DNA from: Galbibacter pacificus | Lineage (GTDB): Bacteria > Bacteroidota > Bacteroidia > Flavobacteriales > Flavobacteriaceae | Direction of reading: 5' to 3' | Assembly (NCBI RefSeq): GCF_029603155.1 | Contig: NZ_JAPMUA010000006.1 | Coordinates: 186,001-250,000 of the forward strand | Length of the DNA stretch: 64,000 nucleotides | Shown: positions 23,507 to 30,718 of the stretch, piece after piece | Position numbering within the stretch: the stretch's first letter is position 1 | Layout of the letters: each line of letters begins with the position of its first letter | Translations under genes and position numbers: made by a program | The notes under the pieces: generated by a model | What the model was told of the DNA's origin: nothing | Seen by the model: only the letters and a program-made list of their open reading frames with translations | Database searches by the model: none

Positions 23507-24130
23507 ATGAATATCAAAAAAAATACAACTCAACATAAATCCCCTTCCCTTTCGGGGAAGGATGGGATGGAGCCAGTTTTAGTTATAGATAATTACGATA
23601 GTTTCACCTATAATTTAGTGCATTATTTAGAAGATTTAGGTTGCGATGTTACCGTAAAAAGAAACAATCAATTAACACTGGAAGAAGTAGTGCCTTTTCA
23701 AAAAATTGTGCTTTCTCCCGGCCCCGGTATTCCCGATGAGGCCGGACTTTTAAAAGAAATCATAAAAAAATATGCCCCCACTAAAAGCATTTTTGGCGTA
23801 TGCTTGGGGCAACAGGCCATTGGCGAGGTATTTGGTGGGAAACTTATTAATATTGACGAAGTATATCACGGGGTAGCCACCAAAATAAAAATTGTTGAAG
23901 ACGACCCCATTTACAAAGATTTGCCAAAGGAAATCGAAGTGGGCAGGTATCATAGTTGGGTTGTAGACCCTAAACTTCCCGAGGTTTTAAAAGCTACTTC
24001 TTATGATGCAAACGGACAAGTAATGTCGCTACGCCATATCGAATTTGATGTTTGCGGCGTGCAATACCATCCCGAATCGGTTTTAACCCCCGAAGGCAAA
24101 AAGATTTTGGAGAACTGGTTGAGCAAATAG
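23507..24130 (+). CDS. trpG: anthranilate synthase component II (glutamine amidotransferase)
   Basis: TrpG (207 aa) hydrolyses glutamine and channels ammonia to TrpE. It starts VLVIDNYDSFTYNLVHYLED; the nucleophile is in FGVCLGQQAIGEVFGG, and the His-Glu pair in VQYHPESVLTPEG. Two starts are possible: ATG 23507, giving a 20-residue extension that translates a small palindromic repeat, or ATG 23567 (MEPVLVIDNYDS), the normal family start. The gene lies 46 bp after trpE. No C-terminal TrpD fusion is present. Confidence 0.94.
   Translation: MNIKKNTTQHKSPSLSGKDGMEPVLVIDNYDSFTYNLVHYLEDLGCDVTVKRNNQLTLEEVVPFQKIVLSPGPGIPDEAGLLKEIIKKYAPTKSIFGVCLGQQAIGEVFGGKLINIDEVYHGVATKIKIVEDDPIYKDLPKEIEVGRYHSWVVDPKLPEVLKATSYDANGQVMSLRHIEFDVCGVQYHPESVLTPEGKKILENWLSK
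23541..23562 (+). repeat. small palindromic element at the 5' end of trpG
   Basis: CCTTCCC-TTTC-GGGGAAGG, a hairpin with arms of about 7 bp, sits between the two candidate trpG start codons. If read, it is translated as SPSLSGKDG. It is the second of three related elements in the operon. Confidence 0.65.
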
Positions 24131-24142
24131 CTTGAAGCGGAG

Positions 24143-24579
24143 TTGGAAGACTGAAGTTGTATTTATGAAAAACGAAAGTTAAAAATGGAAACAAAATTTA
24201 AATTTGAAAAATTAATTGTTTGGCAACAAGCAATGGATTTAGGAGAAGAAATCAATATTGCTTCTGATACTTTTCCTTCCAAAGAGACGTACAATTTATC
24301 TTCACAAATAAGAAGGGCTGTAGACTCTATTGCCTTAAACATTGCCGAAGGTTCTATTAGGCAATCCTATGCAGAGTATAAAAGATTTTTGGGATACGCA
24401 ATCCGGTCTTTAGCAGAAGTAATTACATGTTTGCATAAATCTTATAAAAGAAAATACATAGAACACTCTCAATTTAAAACGCTATACAATCATTGTTTTG
24501 ATCTCATGAACATGCTGGTCGCCTTAAAAAAGAAAATTGTTTAATAAAAAACTTCGGGCTACGGTCTTCCGTCTCCCAA
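24143..24579. mobile_element. putative four-helix-bundle gene cassette bounded by inverted repeats
   Basis: TTGGAAGACTGAAG (24143-24156) and CTTCCGTCTCCCAA (24566-24579) are inverted copies matching at 12 of 14 positions. They enclose a single 119-codon gene with 28 bp and 21 bp of spacer. The unit interrupts the trp operon between trpG and trpD. No transposase is present, so any mobility would need help from elsewhere. The cassette interpretation is inference from the repeats and the misplaced gene. Confidence 0.45.
24185..24544 (+). CDS. four helix bundle protein (S23 / 23S rRNA intervening-sequence family)
   Basis: A 119-aa all-helical protein. FEKLIVWQQAMDLGEEI at the start, the central LSSQIRRAVDSIALNIAEGS and YKRFLGYAIRSLAEVITCLH identify the S23/IVS family, first known from intervening sequences of 23S rRNA genes. 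Members are scattered through Bacteroidota genomes and have no proven function. Here it sits in the same orientation inside the trp operon, 55 bp after trpG and 45 bp before trpD, flanked by inverted repeats, and has no evident link to tryptophan synthesis. Confidence 0.9.
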   Translation: METKFKFEKLIVWQQAMDLGEEINIASDTFPSKETYNLSSQIRRAVDSIALNIAEGSIRQSYAEYKRFLGYAIRSLAEVITCLHKSYKRKYIEHSQFKTLYNHCFDLMNMLVALKKKIV

Positions 24580-24588
24580 CTTATTTAT

Positions 24589-25584
24589 ATGAAAGAAATA
24601 CTCAACAGACTTATAAACCACGAAACCATTTCTAAAGAAGAGGCTAAAAACGTATTGGTAAATATTTCCAATGGTTCGTACAATACCAGTCAGATTGCGG
24701 CTTTTTTAACCGTTTATATGATGCGCAGCATCACCATTGAAGAACTGGAAGGTTTCCGTGATGCCTTGTTAGAACTTTGTATCCCCGTAAAATTAGAAGG
24801 TTACAATACCATCGACTTATGCGGAACGGGCGGCGACGGAAAAGACACTTTTAACATATCAACTTTGGCATCTTTTGTAACGGCGGGCGCCGGAATCCAG
24901 GTAACCAAGCATGGGAATTATGGTGTGTCCTCCAAATGTGGCTCTAGCAACGTGATGGAATATTTGGGGATTCAATTTTCAAATGATTACGATTTCTTGA
25001 AAAGATCCATCGACGAAGCGGGAATATGTATTTTACATGCGCCCCTCTTCCACCCTGCCATGAAAAATGTAGCTCCCATCCGTAAGGAATTGGCGGTAAA
25101 AACCTTTTTCAATATGTTGGGGCCCATGGTAAACCCCGCGTTTCCAAAAAACCAAATGGTGGGGGTATTTAATTTAGAATTGGCTCGAATGTATGGTTAT
25201 CTCTATCAAAACACCGATAAAAACTATACCATCTTACATGCATTGGATGGTTACGATGAAATTTCGCTTACCGGTCCCGCAAAAGCCATTAGGAACAATA
25301 CCGAGCAAATGCTTAGCGGCGAAGATTTTGGGGCAAGGGAACATACCGAAGCAGCTATTTCGGGTGGGGGCACCATTGAAGCTTCTGCAAAAATATTCAT
25401 GGATGTATTAAGCGGAAAAGGAACCGAGGCTCAAAACAATGTTGTATGCGCCAATGCAGGTATGGCCATTGCAACGGTAAAAGAATTAAGCCCCAAAGAA
25501 GGTTTTGAGCTTGCCAAAGAATCGTTGCTATCCGGTAAGGGATTGGAAGCGTTTAAAAAATTAAAAGGGATTGGGGATAAGTGA
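24589..25584 (+). CDS. trpD: anthranilate phosphoribosyltransferase
   Basis: TrpD (331 aa) transfers phosphoribose from PRPP to anthranilate. The PRPP-binding motif TIDLCGTGGDGKDTFNIS is near residues 77-94, followed by KHGNYGVSSKCGSSNVMEYLG and the metal-binding region ALDGYDEISLTGP. It is full length. It follows the four-helix-bundle insertion and precedes one copy of a duplicated 107-bp leader. Confidence 0.96.
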   Translation: MKEILNRLINHETISKEEAKNVLVNISNGSYNTSQIAAFLTVYMMRSITIEELEGFRDALLELCIPVKLEGYNTIDLCGTGGDGKDTFNISTLASFVTAGAGIQVTKHGNYGVSSKCGSSNVMEYLGIQFSNDYDFLKRSIDEAGICILHAPLFHPAMKNVAPIRKELAVKTFFNMLGPMVNPAFPKNQMVGVFNLELARMYGYLYQNTDKNYTILHALDGYDEISLTGPAKAIRNNTEQMLSGEDFGAREHTEAAISGGGTIEASAKIFMDVLSGKGTEAQNNVVCANAGMAIATVKELSPKEGFELAKESLLSGKGLEAFKKLKGIGDK

Positions 25585-25597
25585 TTAGGGAAATAGT

Positions 25598-25704
25598 TAA
25601 TTGTTAATTGATAACTGTTATTTGTGAATTGAACAACCTTTACTCATTCACTTTTTAACTCTTTAACTTTAAAACCTTACAAACTTTAAACTTTACAAAC
25701 TAAA
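25598..25704 (+). repeat. duplicated 107-bp leader, copy 1 (before trpC)
   Basis: An AT-rich stretch between trpD and trpC that is about 93-95% identical, without gaps, to 27225-27331 before trpB. Shared segments include GATAACTGTTATTTGTGAAT and TTTAACTCTTTAACTTTAAA. It ends a few bases before the trpC ATG. I see no clear TAnnTTTG promoter or terminator in it, so the function is unknown. Confidence 0.85.
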
Positions 25705-25708
25705 AAAA

Positions 25709-26524
25709 ATGAACATTCTAGATAAAATAGTGGCCGATAAACGTAAGGAAGTTGCCCTTAAAAAAAGTATTGTTCCGGTTTCACAACTGGAAAACAGTGT
25801 GCTTTTTAACCGCAACAGCATTTCGTTGTCCAATAAATTAAAAGTAAGTCAAACGGGAATTATTGCCGAACATAAACGGCGCTCGCCCTCCAAATCGGTT
25901 ATCAACCAATCGCTTAATGTGCAAGATGTTGCCATTGGTTACGAGAATGCAGGCGTTTGTGGAATGTCGGTGCTTACCGATGGAAAATATTTTGGCGGTT
26001 CGTTAGACGATCTGTTACTTGCAAGGGCTTCTGTTGACATGCCTTTATTGCGTAAAGAATTTATTATTGACACCTATCAAATTATAGAAGCCAAAGCCCA
26101 TGGTGCCGATGTTATTCTTTTAATTGCCGCCATTTTAGAGCGGGAGGAAATTAAAATTTTATCAGAAACTGCCAAAAGCATAGGTTTGGATGTGCTACTT
26201 GAAGTGCATAATGAAGAAGAGCTCAACAAATCACTTATGCCAAGTTTGGACATGCTGGGCGTAAACAACAGAAACTTAAAAACTTTTGAGGTGGGTTTGG
26301 ATATTAGTAAGTCGTTATCGGGAAAAATCCCCAACGATTTTGTAAAAGTATCCGAAAGTGGCATCAGCAATATCGAAGCTATTAAAGAATTACAACAATT
26401 TGGTTACAAGGGCTTTTTAATAGGCGAAAACTTTATGAAGACCGATAACCCTGGGGAAAGCGCACGTGATTTTATAAAAAGCCTCTCGCCTAACCCCTCT
26501 CCAAAGGAAAGGGGAATTATTTAA
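25709..26524 (+). CDS. trpC: indole-3-glycerol phosphate synthase
   Basis: TrpC (271 aa), a TIM barrel that closes the indole ring. Markers: MNILDKIVADKRKEVALKK, IIAEHKRRSPSKSVIN (phosphate and catalytic Lys), LLRKEFIIDTYQIIEA, LLEVHNEEEL, LGVNNRNLKTFEV and SESGISN. The final residues (SLSPNPSPKERGII) are the in-frame translation of a small palindromic repeat, so the protein carries a tail of about ten residues foreign to the family. It is not fused to TrpF, which follows 36 bp later. Confidence 0.96.
   Translation: MNILDKIVADKRKEVALKKSIVPVSQLENSVLFNRNSISLSNKLKVSQTGIIAEHKRRSPSKSVINQSLNVQDVAIGYENAGVCGMSVLTDGKYFGGSLDDLLLARASVDMPLLRKEFIIDTYQIIEAKAHGADVILLIAAILEREEIKILSETAKSIGLDVLLEVHNEEELNKSLMPSLDMLGVNNRNLKTFEVGLDISKSLSGKIPNDFVKVSESGISNIEAIKELQQFGYKGFLIGENFMKTDNPGESARDFIKSLSPNPSPKERGII
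26494..26514 (+). repeat. small palindromic element in the 3' end of trpC
   Basis: CCCCTCTCC-AAA-GGAAAGGGG is a 9-bp hairpin with one mismatch, lying in frame just before the trpC stop and translated as PSPKERG. It is the third element of this type in the operon, with purine/pyrimidine arms like those in trpE and trpG. Confidence 0.7.
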
Positions 26525-26560
26525 TTTTCCCTATTAATAAATGAAAGAAATGATTTTAAT

Positions 26561-27220
26561 ATGAAAAACGAGGAAAAAGGATTGAGAGGGAGATTAAAAA
26601 TCTGCGGAATGAAATACCAAGATAATATTAAAGCTGTTGCAGCATTGCAACCGGATTATCTCGGCTTTATTTTTTATGAAAAATCGACTCGTTTTAACAA
26701 TGGTATTGTTCCAGAACTACCAAAAAGCATTCAAAAAATAGGTGTTTTTGTAGATGCCACTATTAAATTTATTGCCGAGAAAGTACAAAAGCATCAATTA
26801 AATGGTGTGCAATTACATGGAAGTGAATCGGTTGATTATTGTAAAGAACTTAAAGAACAGCTTCCGAAGTATCTCATTATTAAAGTGTTTTCTATTAAAG
26901 ACGAATTCGATTTTTCAATTTTAGATCCGTATGAAAACATTGTCGATTTCTATTTATTCGACACCAAAGGAAAACTCCCCGGCGGAAACGGCTATGCATT
27001 TAACTGGGAAATATTGAAAGATTATCCATCTAAAAAACCATTCTTTTTAAGTGGTGGCATTGGCCCGGAACATATTGAAAAAATTAAAAATATAGATCCT
27101 AAACTTCCCATTCATGCTATTGACGTAAACAGTAAATTTGAATTGGAACCCGGATTGAAAAACATTGAATTATTAAATGAATTTGTTATGGAATATAGAG
27201 GGATAAGGGGTAAGCGTTAA
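26561..27220 (+). CDS. trpF: phosphoribosylanthranilate isomerase
   Basis: TrpF (219 aa), a TIM barrel catalysing the Amadori rearrangement before TrpC. The catalytic Cys is in RLKICGMKYQDN, the catalytic Asp in FYLFDTKGKLPGGNG; GFIFYEKSTRF, GVQLHGSES and LSGGIGPEHI are also typical. There is a short N-terminal extension (MKNEEKGLRG), so a later start is possible, though no nearby ATG fits before the KICGMK motif. It lies between trpC and a duplicated leader preceding trpB. Confidence 0.94.
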   Translation: MKNEEKGLRGRLKICGMKYQDNIKAVAALQPDYLGFIFYEKSTRFNNGIVPELPKSIQKIGVFVDATIKFIAEKVQKHQLNGVQLHGSESVDYCKELKEQLPKYLIIKVFSIKDEFDFSILDPYENIVDFYLFDTKGKLPGGNGYAFNWEILKDYPSKKPFFLSGGIGPEHIEKIKNIDPKLPIHAIDVNSKFELEPGLKNIELLNEFVMEYRGIRGKR

Positions 27221-27224
27221 TTGA

Positions 27225-27331
27225 TAATTGTTAATTGATAACTGTTATTTGTGAATTGAACAACCTTTCCTCATTCACTCTTTAACTCTTTAACTTTAAA
27301 ACCGTACAAACTTTCAACTTTATAAACTAAA
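27225..27331 (+). repeat. duplicated 107-bp leader, copy 2 (before trpB)
   Basis: The second copy of the AT-rich leader found at 25598-25704, ending at the base before the trpB ATG. The two copies differ at only a handful of positions over 107 bp although they are 1.6 kb apart, so the duplication is recent or kept identical by gene conversion. Confidence 0.85.
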
Positions 27332-28516
27332 ATGAACACATACAACGTAAACAAAAAAGGATATTATGGCGACTTTGGGGGTGCTTACATCCCAGAGATG
27401 CTGTACCCCAACGTAGAAGAATTGCGGCAACAATATCTTGCCATTATGGGTGAAGATTCTTTTAAAGAAGAATTCAACCAACTTTTAAAAGATTATGTCG
27501 GGAGGCCTTCGCCTTTGTATTTTGCCAAGCGGTTATCGCAAAAGCACGGGGCAAAAATATATTTAAAGAGAGAGGACCTCAACCATACGGGAGCGCATAA
27601 AATAAACAACACTATTGGTCAGATTTTATTGGCAAAACGTTTGGGAAAAAAACGTATTATTGCCGAAACGGGCGCTGGGCAACATGGCGTGGCAACGGCC
27701 ACTGTTTGCGCACTAATGGGAATTGACTGCGTGGTGTACATGGGCGAGATAGACATTAAGCGGCAAGCGCCCAACGTGGCACGGATGAAAATGCTCGGCG
27801 CCGAGGTCCGCCCGGCACTTTCTGGCAGTAAAACCCTGAAAGATGCTACCAATGAAGCCATTCGCGATTGGATCAACAATCCGGTGGACACACATTACAT
27901 TATTGGTTCTGCCATTGGTCCGCACCCGTATCCTGATATGGTTACCCGTTTTCAAAGTATTATTTCCGAAGAAATAAAATGGCAGCTAAAAGAAAAAGAA
28001 GGCCGGGAAAACCCCGATTATGTAATTGCCTGCATTGGTGGCGGAAGCAATGCCGCCGGTACCTATTACCATTTTCTGGATGAAGCCACTGTTGGCATTA
28101 TTGCCGTGGAAGCTGCCGGAAAAGGTATTCATTCGGGCGAAAGTGCCGCCACCTCGCAATTGGGAAAAGAAGGTATTATTCATGGTTGCAAGACCCTTTT
28201 GATGCAAACCAACGACGGGCAGATTACCGAACCTTATTCTATTTCTGCCGGATTGGATTATCCTGGCGTTGGTCCCATGCATTCGCATTTGTATCAATCG
28301 GGGCGCGGGGAGTTTTTCTCGGTTACAGACAACGATGCCATGAAGGCGGGATTGGAGCTGTGCAAAACCGAAGGCATTATACCCGCCATTGAAAGTTCGC
28401 ATGCGTTGGCAATATTCAATCATAAAAAATTTAAAGAAGATGATGTTGTTGTAATTAGTTTGTCTGGTCGCGGCGACAAAGATTTGAATACCTACATTGA
28501 TTATTTCGATTTGTAA
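27332..28516 (+). CDS. trpB: tryptophan synthase subunit beta
   Basis: TrpB (394 aa), a PLP enzyme joining indole and serine. The Schiff-base Lys is in LNHTGAHKINN (about residue 90); GAGQHGVATATVCALMG and the phosphate-binding GGGSNAAG follow; the serine-loop region SISAGLDYPGVGPMHSHL is intact. This is the standard TrpB1 form and it is 9 bp upstream of trpA, consistent with the alpha2beta2 complex that channels indole. Confidence 0.98.
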   Translation: MNTYNVNKKGYYGDFGGAYIPEMLYPNVEELRQQYLAIMGEDSFKEEFNQLLKDYVGRPSPLYFAKRLSQKHGAKIYLKREDLNHTGAHKINNTIGQILLAKRLGKKRIIAETGAGQHGVATATVCALMGIDCVVYMGEIDIKRQAPNVARMKMLGAEVRPALSGSKTLKDATNEAIRDWINNPVDTHYIIGSAIGPHPYPDMVTRFQSIISEEIKWQLKEKEGRENPDYVIACIGGGSNAAGTYYHFLDEATVGIIAVEAAGKGIHSGESAATSQLGKEGIIHGCKTLLMQTNDGQITEPYSISAGLDYPGVGPMHSHLYQSGRGEFFSVTDNDAMKAGLELCKTEGIIPAIESSHALAIFNHKKFKEDDVVVISLSGRGDKDLNTYIDYFDL

Positions 28517-28525
28517 AACCTGAAT

Positions 28526-29302
28526 ATGAAACAAATGAACAGAATCCATAAAAAATTACAGGAAGACAAAAAGCTGTTATCTATATATTTTACTGCCGGA
28601 TATCCAAATCTGGACGATACCGTGCCCATTATTGAAAAGTTACAGGACAGTGGCGCAGACATGCTGGAAATAGGCCTACCCTTTTCCGACCCATTGGCCG
28701 ATGGCCCCACCATTCAGGCCAGTTCTACCCAAGCCCTTAAAAACGGGATGACTTCTGTTAAACTTTTTGAACAGCTTAAAAACATCAGGCAAACCGTTTC
28801 CATTCCGCTTATCATTATGGGCTATTTCAACCCGATTATGCAGTATGGTGTAGAGGCTTTTTGTAAAAAATGTGCCGAAATAGGGATCGATGGCCTTATT
28901 GTTCCCGACCTTCCCGTAGATGTGTACCATGAAGAGTATCAACAAATATTCGAAAAGCATGGGCTCATCAATATATTTTTAATTACGCCGCAAACTTCTA
29001 ATGAGCGTATCCGGTTTATAGATTCGGTTTCCAACGGATTTATTTACATGGTGAGCTCGGCAAGTGTTACCGGGGCCAAAAATACTTTCGGGAATGCACA
29101 AACCGAGTATTTTAAAAGAATAGACGGCATGCAATTAAAAGCACCGCAAATTGTTGGCTTTGGTATTAGCAACAACCACACGTTTAATGCCGCAACGCAT
29201 TATGCCAAAGGCGCCATTATTGGCTCTGCATTTATTAAAATGATTACCGAAAAGGGAATTGAAGGCATACCAGCGTTTGTTTCGTCCATTAAAAATACTT
29301 AA
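28526..29302 (+). CDS. trpA: tryptophan synthase subunit alpha
   Basis: TrpA (258 aa), a TIM barrel that cleaves indole-3-glycerol phosphate to indole and glyceraldehyde-3-phosphate. The catalytic Glu is in MLEIGLPFSDPLADGP, and the catalytic Asp region is LIVPDLPVDVYHEE. VSSASVTGAKNTF and GFGISNNHTF are also family-typical. It is the last gene of the operon, followed by a strong terminator. Confidence 0.97.
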   Translation: MKQMNRIHKKLQEDKKLLSIYFTAGYPNLDDTVPIIEKLQDSGADMLEIGLPFSDPLADGPTIQASSTQALKNGMTSVKLFEQLKNIRQTVSIPLIIMGYFNPIMQYGVEAFCKKCAEIGIDGLIVPDLPVDVYHEEYQQIFEKHGLINIFLITPQTSNERIRFIDSVSNGFIYMVSSASVTGAKNTFGNAQTEYFKRIDGMQLKAPQIVGFGISNNHTFNAATHYAKGAIIGSAFIKMITEKGIEGIPAFVSSIKNT

Positions 29303-29324
29303 AATCAAGGTTTCACTATATATA

Positions 29325-29358
29325 AAATCCGATGGTTTTAACTATCGGATTTTTTTTA
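29325..29358 (+). terminator. trp operon terminator
   Basis: AATCCGATGG / CTATCGGATT (10-bp stem with one G-U pair, loop TTTTAA) followed by a run of eight or more T. It lies 22 bp after the trpA stop codon. Confidence 0.88.
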
Positions 29359-29529
29359 TGCCGCTATCACCTTGAATTGTATGGTGCGGGCTTTGCATCA
29401 TCTATTTTTCAATTAATTGTTTTCATTAAGTATGTCTTATCGTAATAACTTAACTTAAACTATGTTACTTGACCATTCAAAAATTCAACTTCAGTAAAAA
29501 GATTTTATTCATATAAATAAAGAAACAGC

Positions 29530-29760
29530 ATATAACCATGTAGGGGACTATACCCAAGTGCGTAGATGCCGTACTTAAGTACGTAGGGATAATACTTTAC
29601 AACGCAGGAACCGTACTTAGGTGCGTAGGGATAGAACCTATCTATCATGGCGTCTTACTTAGATAGGTAGTTTCTATACTTAGCACGGTAGGAACTGTAC
29701 TTAACACCGTAGGGAACGTACTTGTAACCGTAGGGACAATACTTAACTGTTATGCATTAT
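29530..29760. repeat. degenerate 21-bp tandem repeat array (about 11 units)
   Basis: Eleven consecutive units of exactly 21 bp. Unit starts are 29530, 29551, 29572, 29593, 29614, 29635, 29656, 29677, 29698, 29719 and 29740. The consensus is TACTTA-N4-CGTAGGGA-N3, with the best copies at 29572, 29614, 29698 and 29719, and 29530, 29635 and 29740 the most degenerate. It lies in the 640-bp gap between the trp terminator and the TetR operators; 29359-29529 and 29761-29967 hold nothing else I can recognise. Reading frames through the array meet stops, so it is probably not coding. The function is unknown. Confidence 0.85.
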
Positions 29761-29967
29761 ACTTTAATAACAAGACTCTATTAGTATTAATAAAGTAATA
29801 AAACCTTGTGGCAAAGCAATACAACCTATGGGCTAAGCTATTGTTAATGTAGCAATTTTTATGGAAGCCTGTAGGGTTTATATCCCGCTTGTGCCCTACT
29901 CCTTCTAGTACGGCGTACGCCTTGCTACAACTATAACGTTATATGTTAAAATTTGATTATTTAAAAA

Positions 29968-30005
29968 TTAAACAAACGTTTAAATTAAACAATTGTTTAA
30001 TTTTG
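29968..30005 (+). promoter_or_regulatory. two TetR operators and -7 element of the efflux operon
   Basis: TTAAAC-AAAC-GTTTAA (29968-29983) and TTAAAC-AATT-GTTTAA (29985-30000) share the pattern TTAAAC-N4-GTTTAA with centres 17 bp apart. The second is a perfect 16-bp palindrome and overlaps TAATTTTG (29998-30005), a match to the -7 box TAnnTTTG. No good -33 box is seen at standard spacing. A repressor bound here would block the start of the tetR-efflux transcript. Confidence 0.65.
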
Positions 30006-30029
30006 CATCGGTTTTTAAAAACTAGGAAA

Positions 30030-30662
30030 ATGGAGTTTAACGAAAAGCAAATACACATATTTGAAGTTACCGAGCGGATGTTTGCAGAAAACAGCTATGA
30101 CGGCACCTCCATACGGGCCATTGCCAAAGAAGCAGGCATTAACATTGCCATGATTTCGTATTATTTTGGTTCGAAAGAAAAATTGTTGGAACAATTATTA
30201 AACTATAAAACAGCTAATTTTACCATTGAACTGGAAAGTGCCTTGTCTTCCAGTGATGATTATCTAAAAAAGGTAGACAATATTATTACCCTTCTTGTAA
30301 GGAGGATACATAAAAACAGACGGGTATATAAAATTATCCATTTTGAATATTCCAACGGCAACAGGCAAATAGATTTTGAAAGTTACCTAAAAACAAAAAA
30401 GGAAAATTATTCCATTATAGAACGGTTTATCAAAAATGGGCAACTGGCCGGTGTTTTTAGTAAGGATGTGAATATCCCCTTGATTGTCCCTACCGTTTTG
30501 GGTACTTATTTCAATTTTTATTACAACAAAAGATCGTATGAAGCAACCTATCAATTAGACCCAAATGTTTCGCTGGACGATTTTGTCCACACCACTTTAA
30601 CAGATCATATAAAAAGAGCAATTAAAGCATTATTGACCTATGAAATGCCCATTGGCAATTAA
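30030..30662 (+). CDS. TetR/AcrR family transcriptional regulator
   Basis: A 210-aa repressor from ATG 30030 (MEFNEKQIHIFEVTERMFAE). The HTH lies near residues 8-55 (GTSIRAIAKEAGINIAMISYYFGSKEKLL); the C-terminal half is a ligand-binding, dimerisation domain. The frame extends upstream to 29943, but that would run through the operators and promoter, so it is rejected. It is immediately followed by TolC-, HlyD- and EmrB-type genes, so it likely controls that efflux system and itself. Confidence 0.92.
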   Translation: MEFNEKQIHIFEVTERMFAENSYDGTSIRAIAKEAGINIAMISYYFGSKEKLLEQLLNYKTANFTIELESALSSSDDYLKKVDNIITLLVRRIHKNRRVYKIIHFEYSNGNRQIDFESYLKTKKENYSIIERFIKNGQLAGVFSKDVNIPLIVPTVLGTYFNFYYNKRSYEATYQLDPNVSLDDFVHTTLTDHIKRAIKALLTYEMPIGN

Positions 30663-30718
30663 CAACCAATTAAAAACAGGGCATTACATACGGCTATAAA
30701 ACAAATAAACAACAACAG

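Noticed and set aside
29530..29760. CRISPR array
   Set aside because: The 21-bp units follow each other without spacers, the conserved and variable parts alternate every few bases, and no cas gene is near.
29943..30029. N-terminal extension of the TetR gene to 29943
   Set aside because: The stretch contains both operators and the -7 box and has no family similarity; ATG 30030 gives a normal TetR start.
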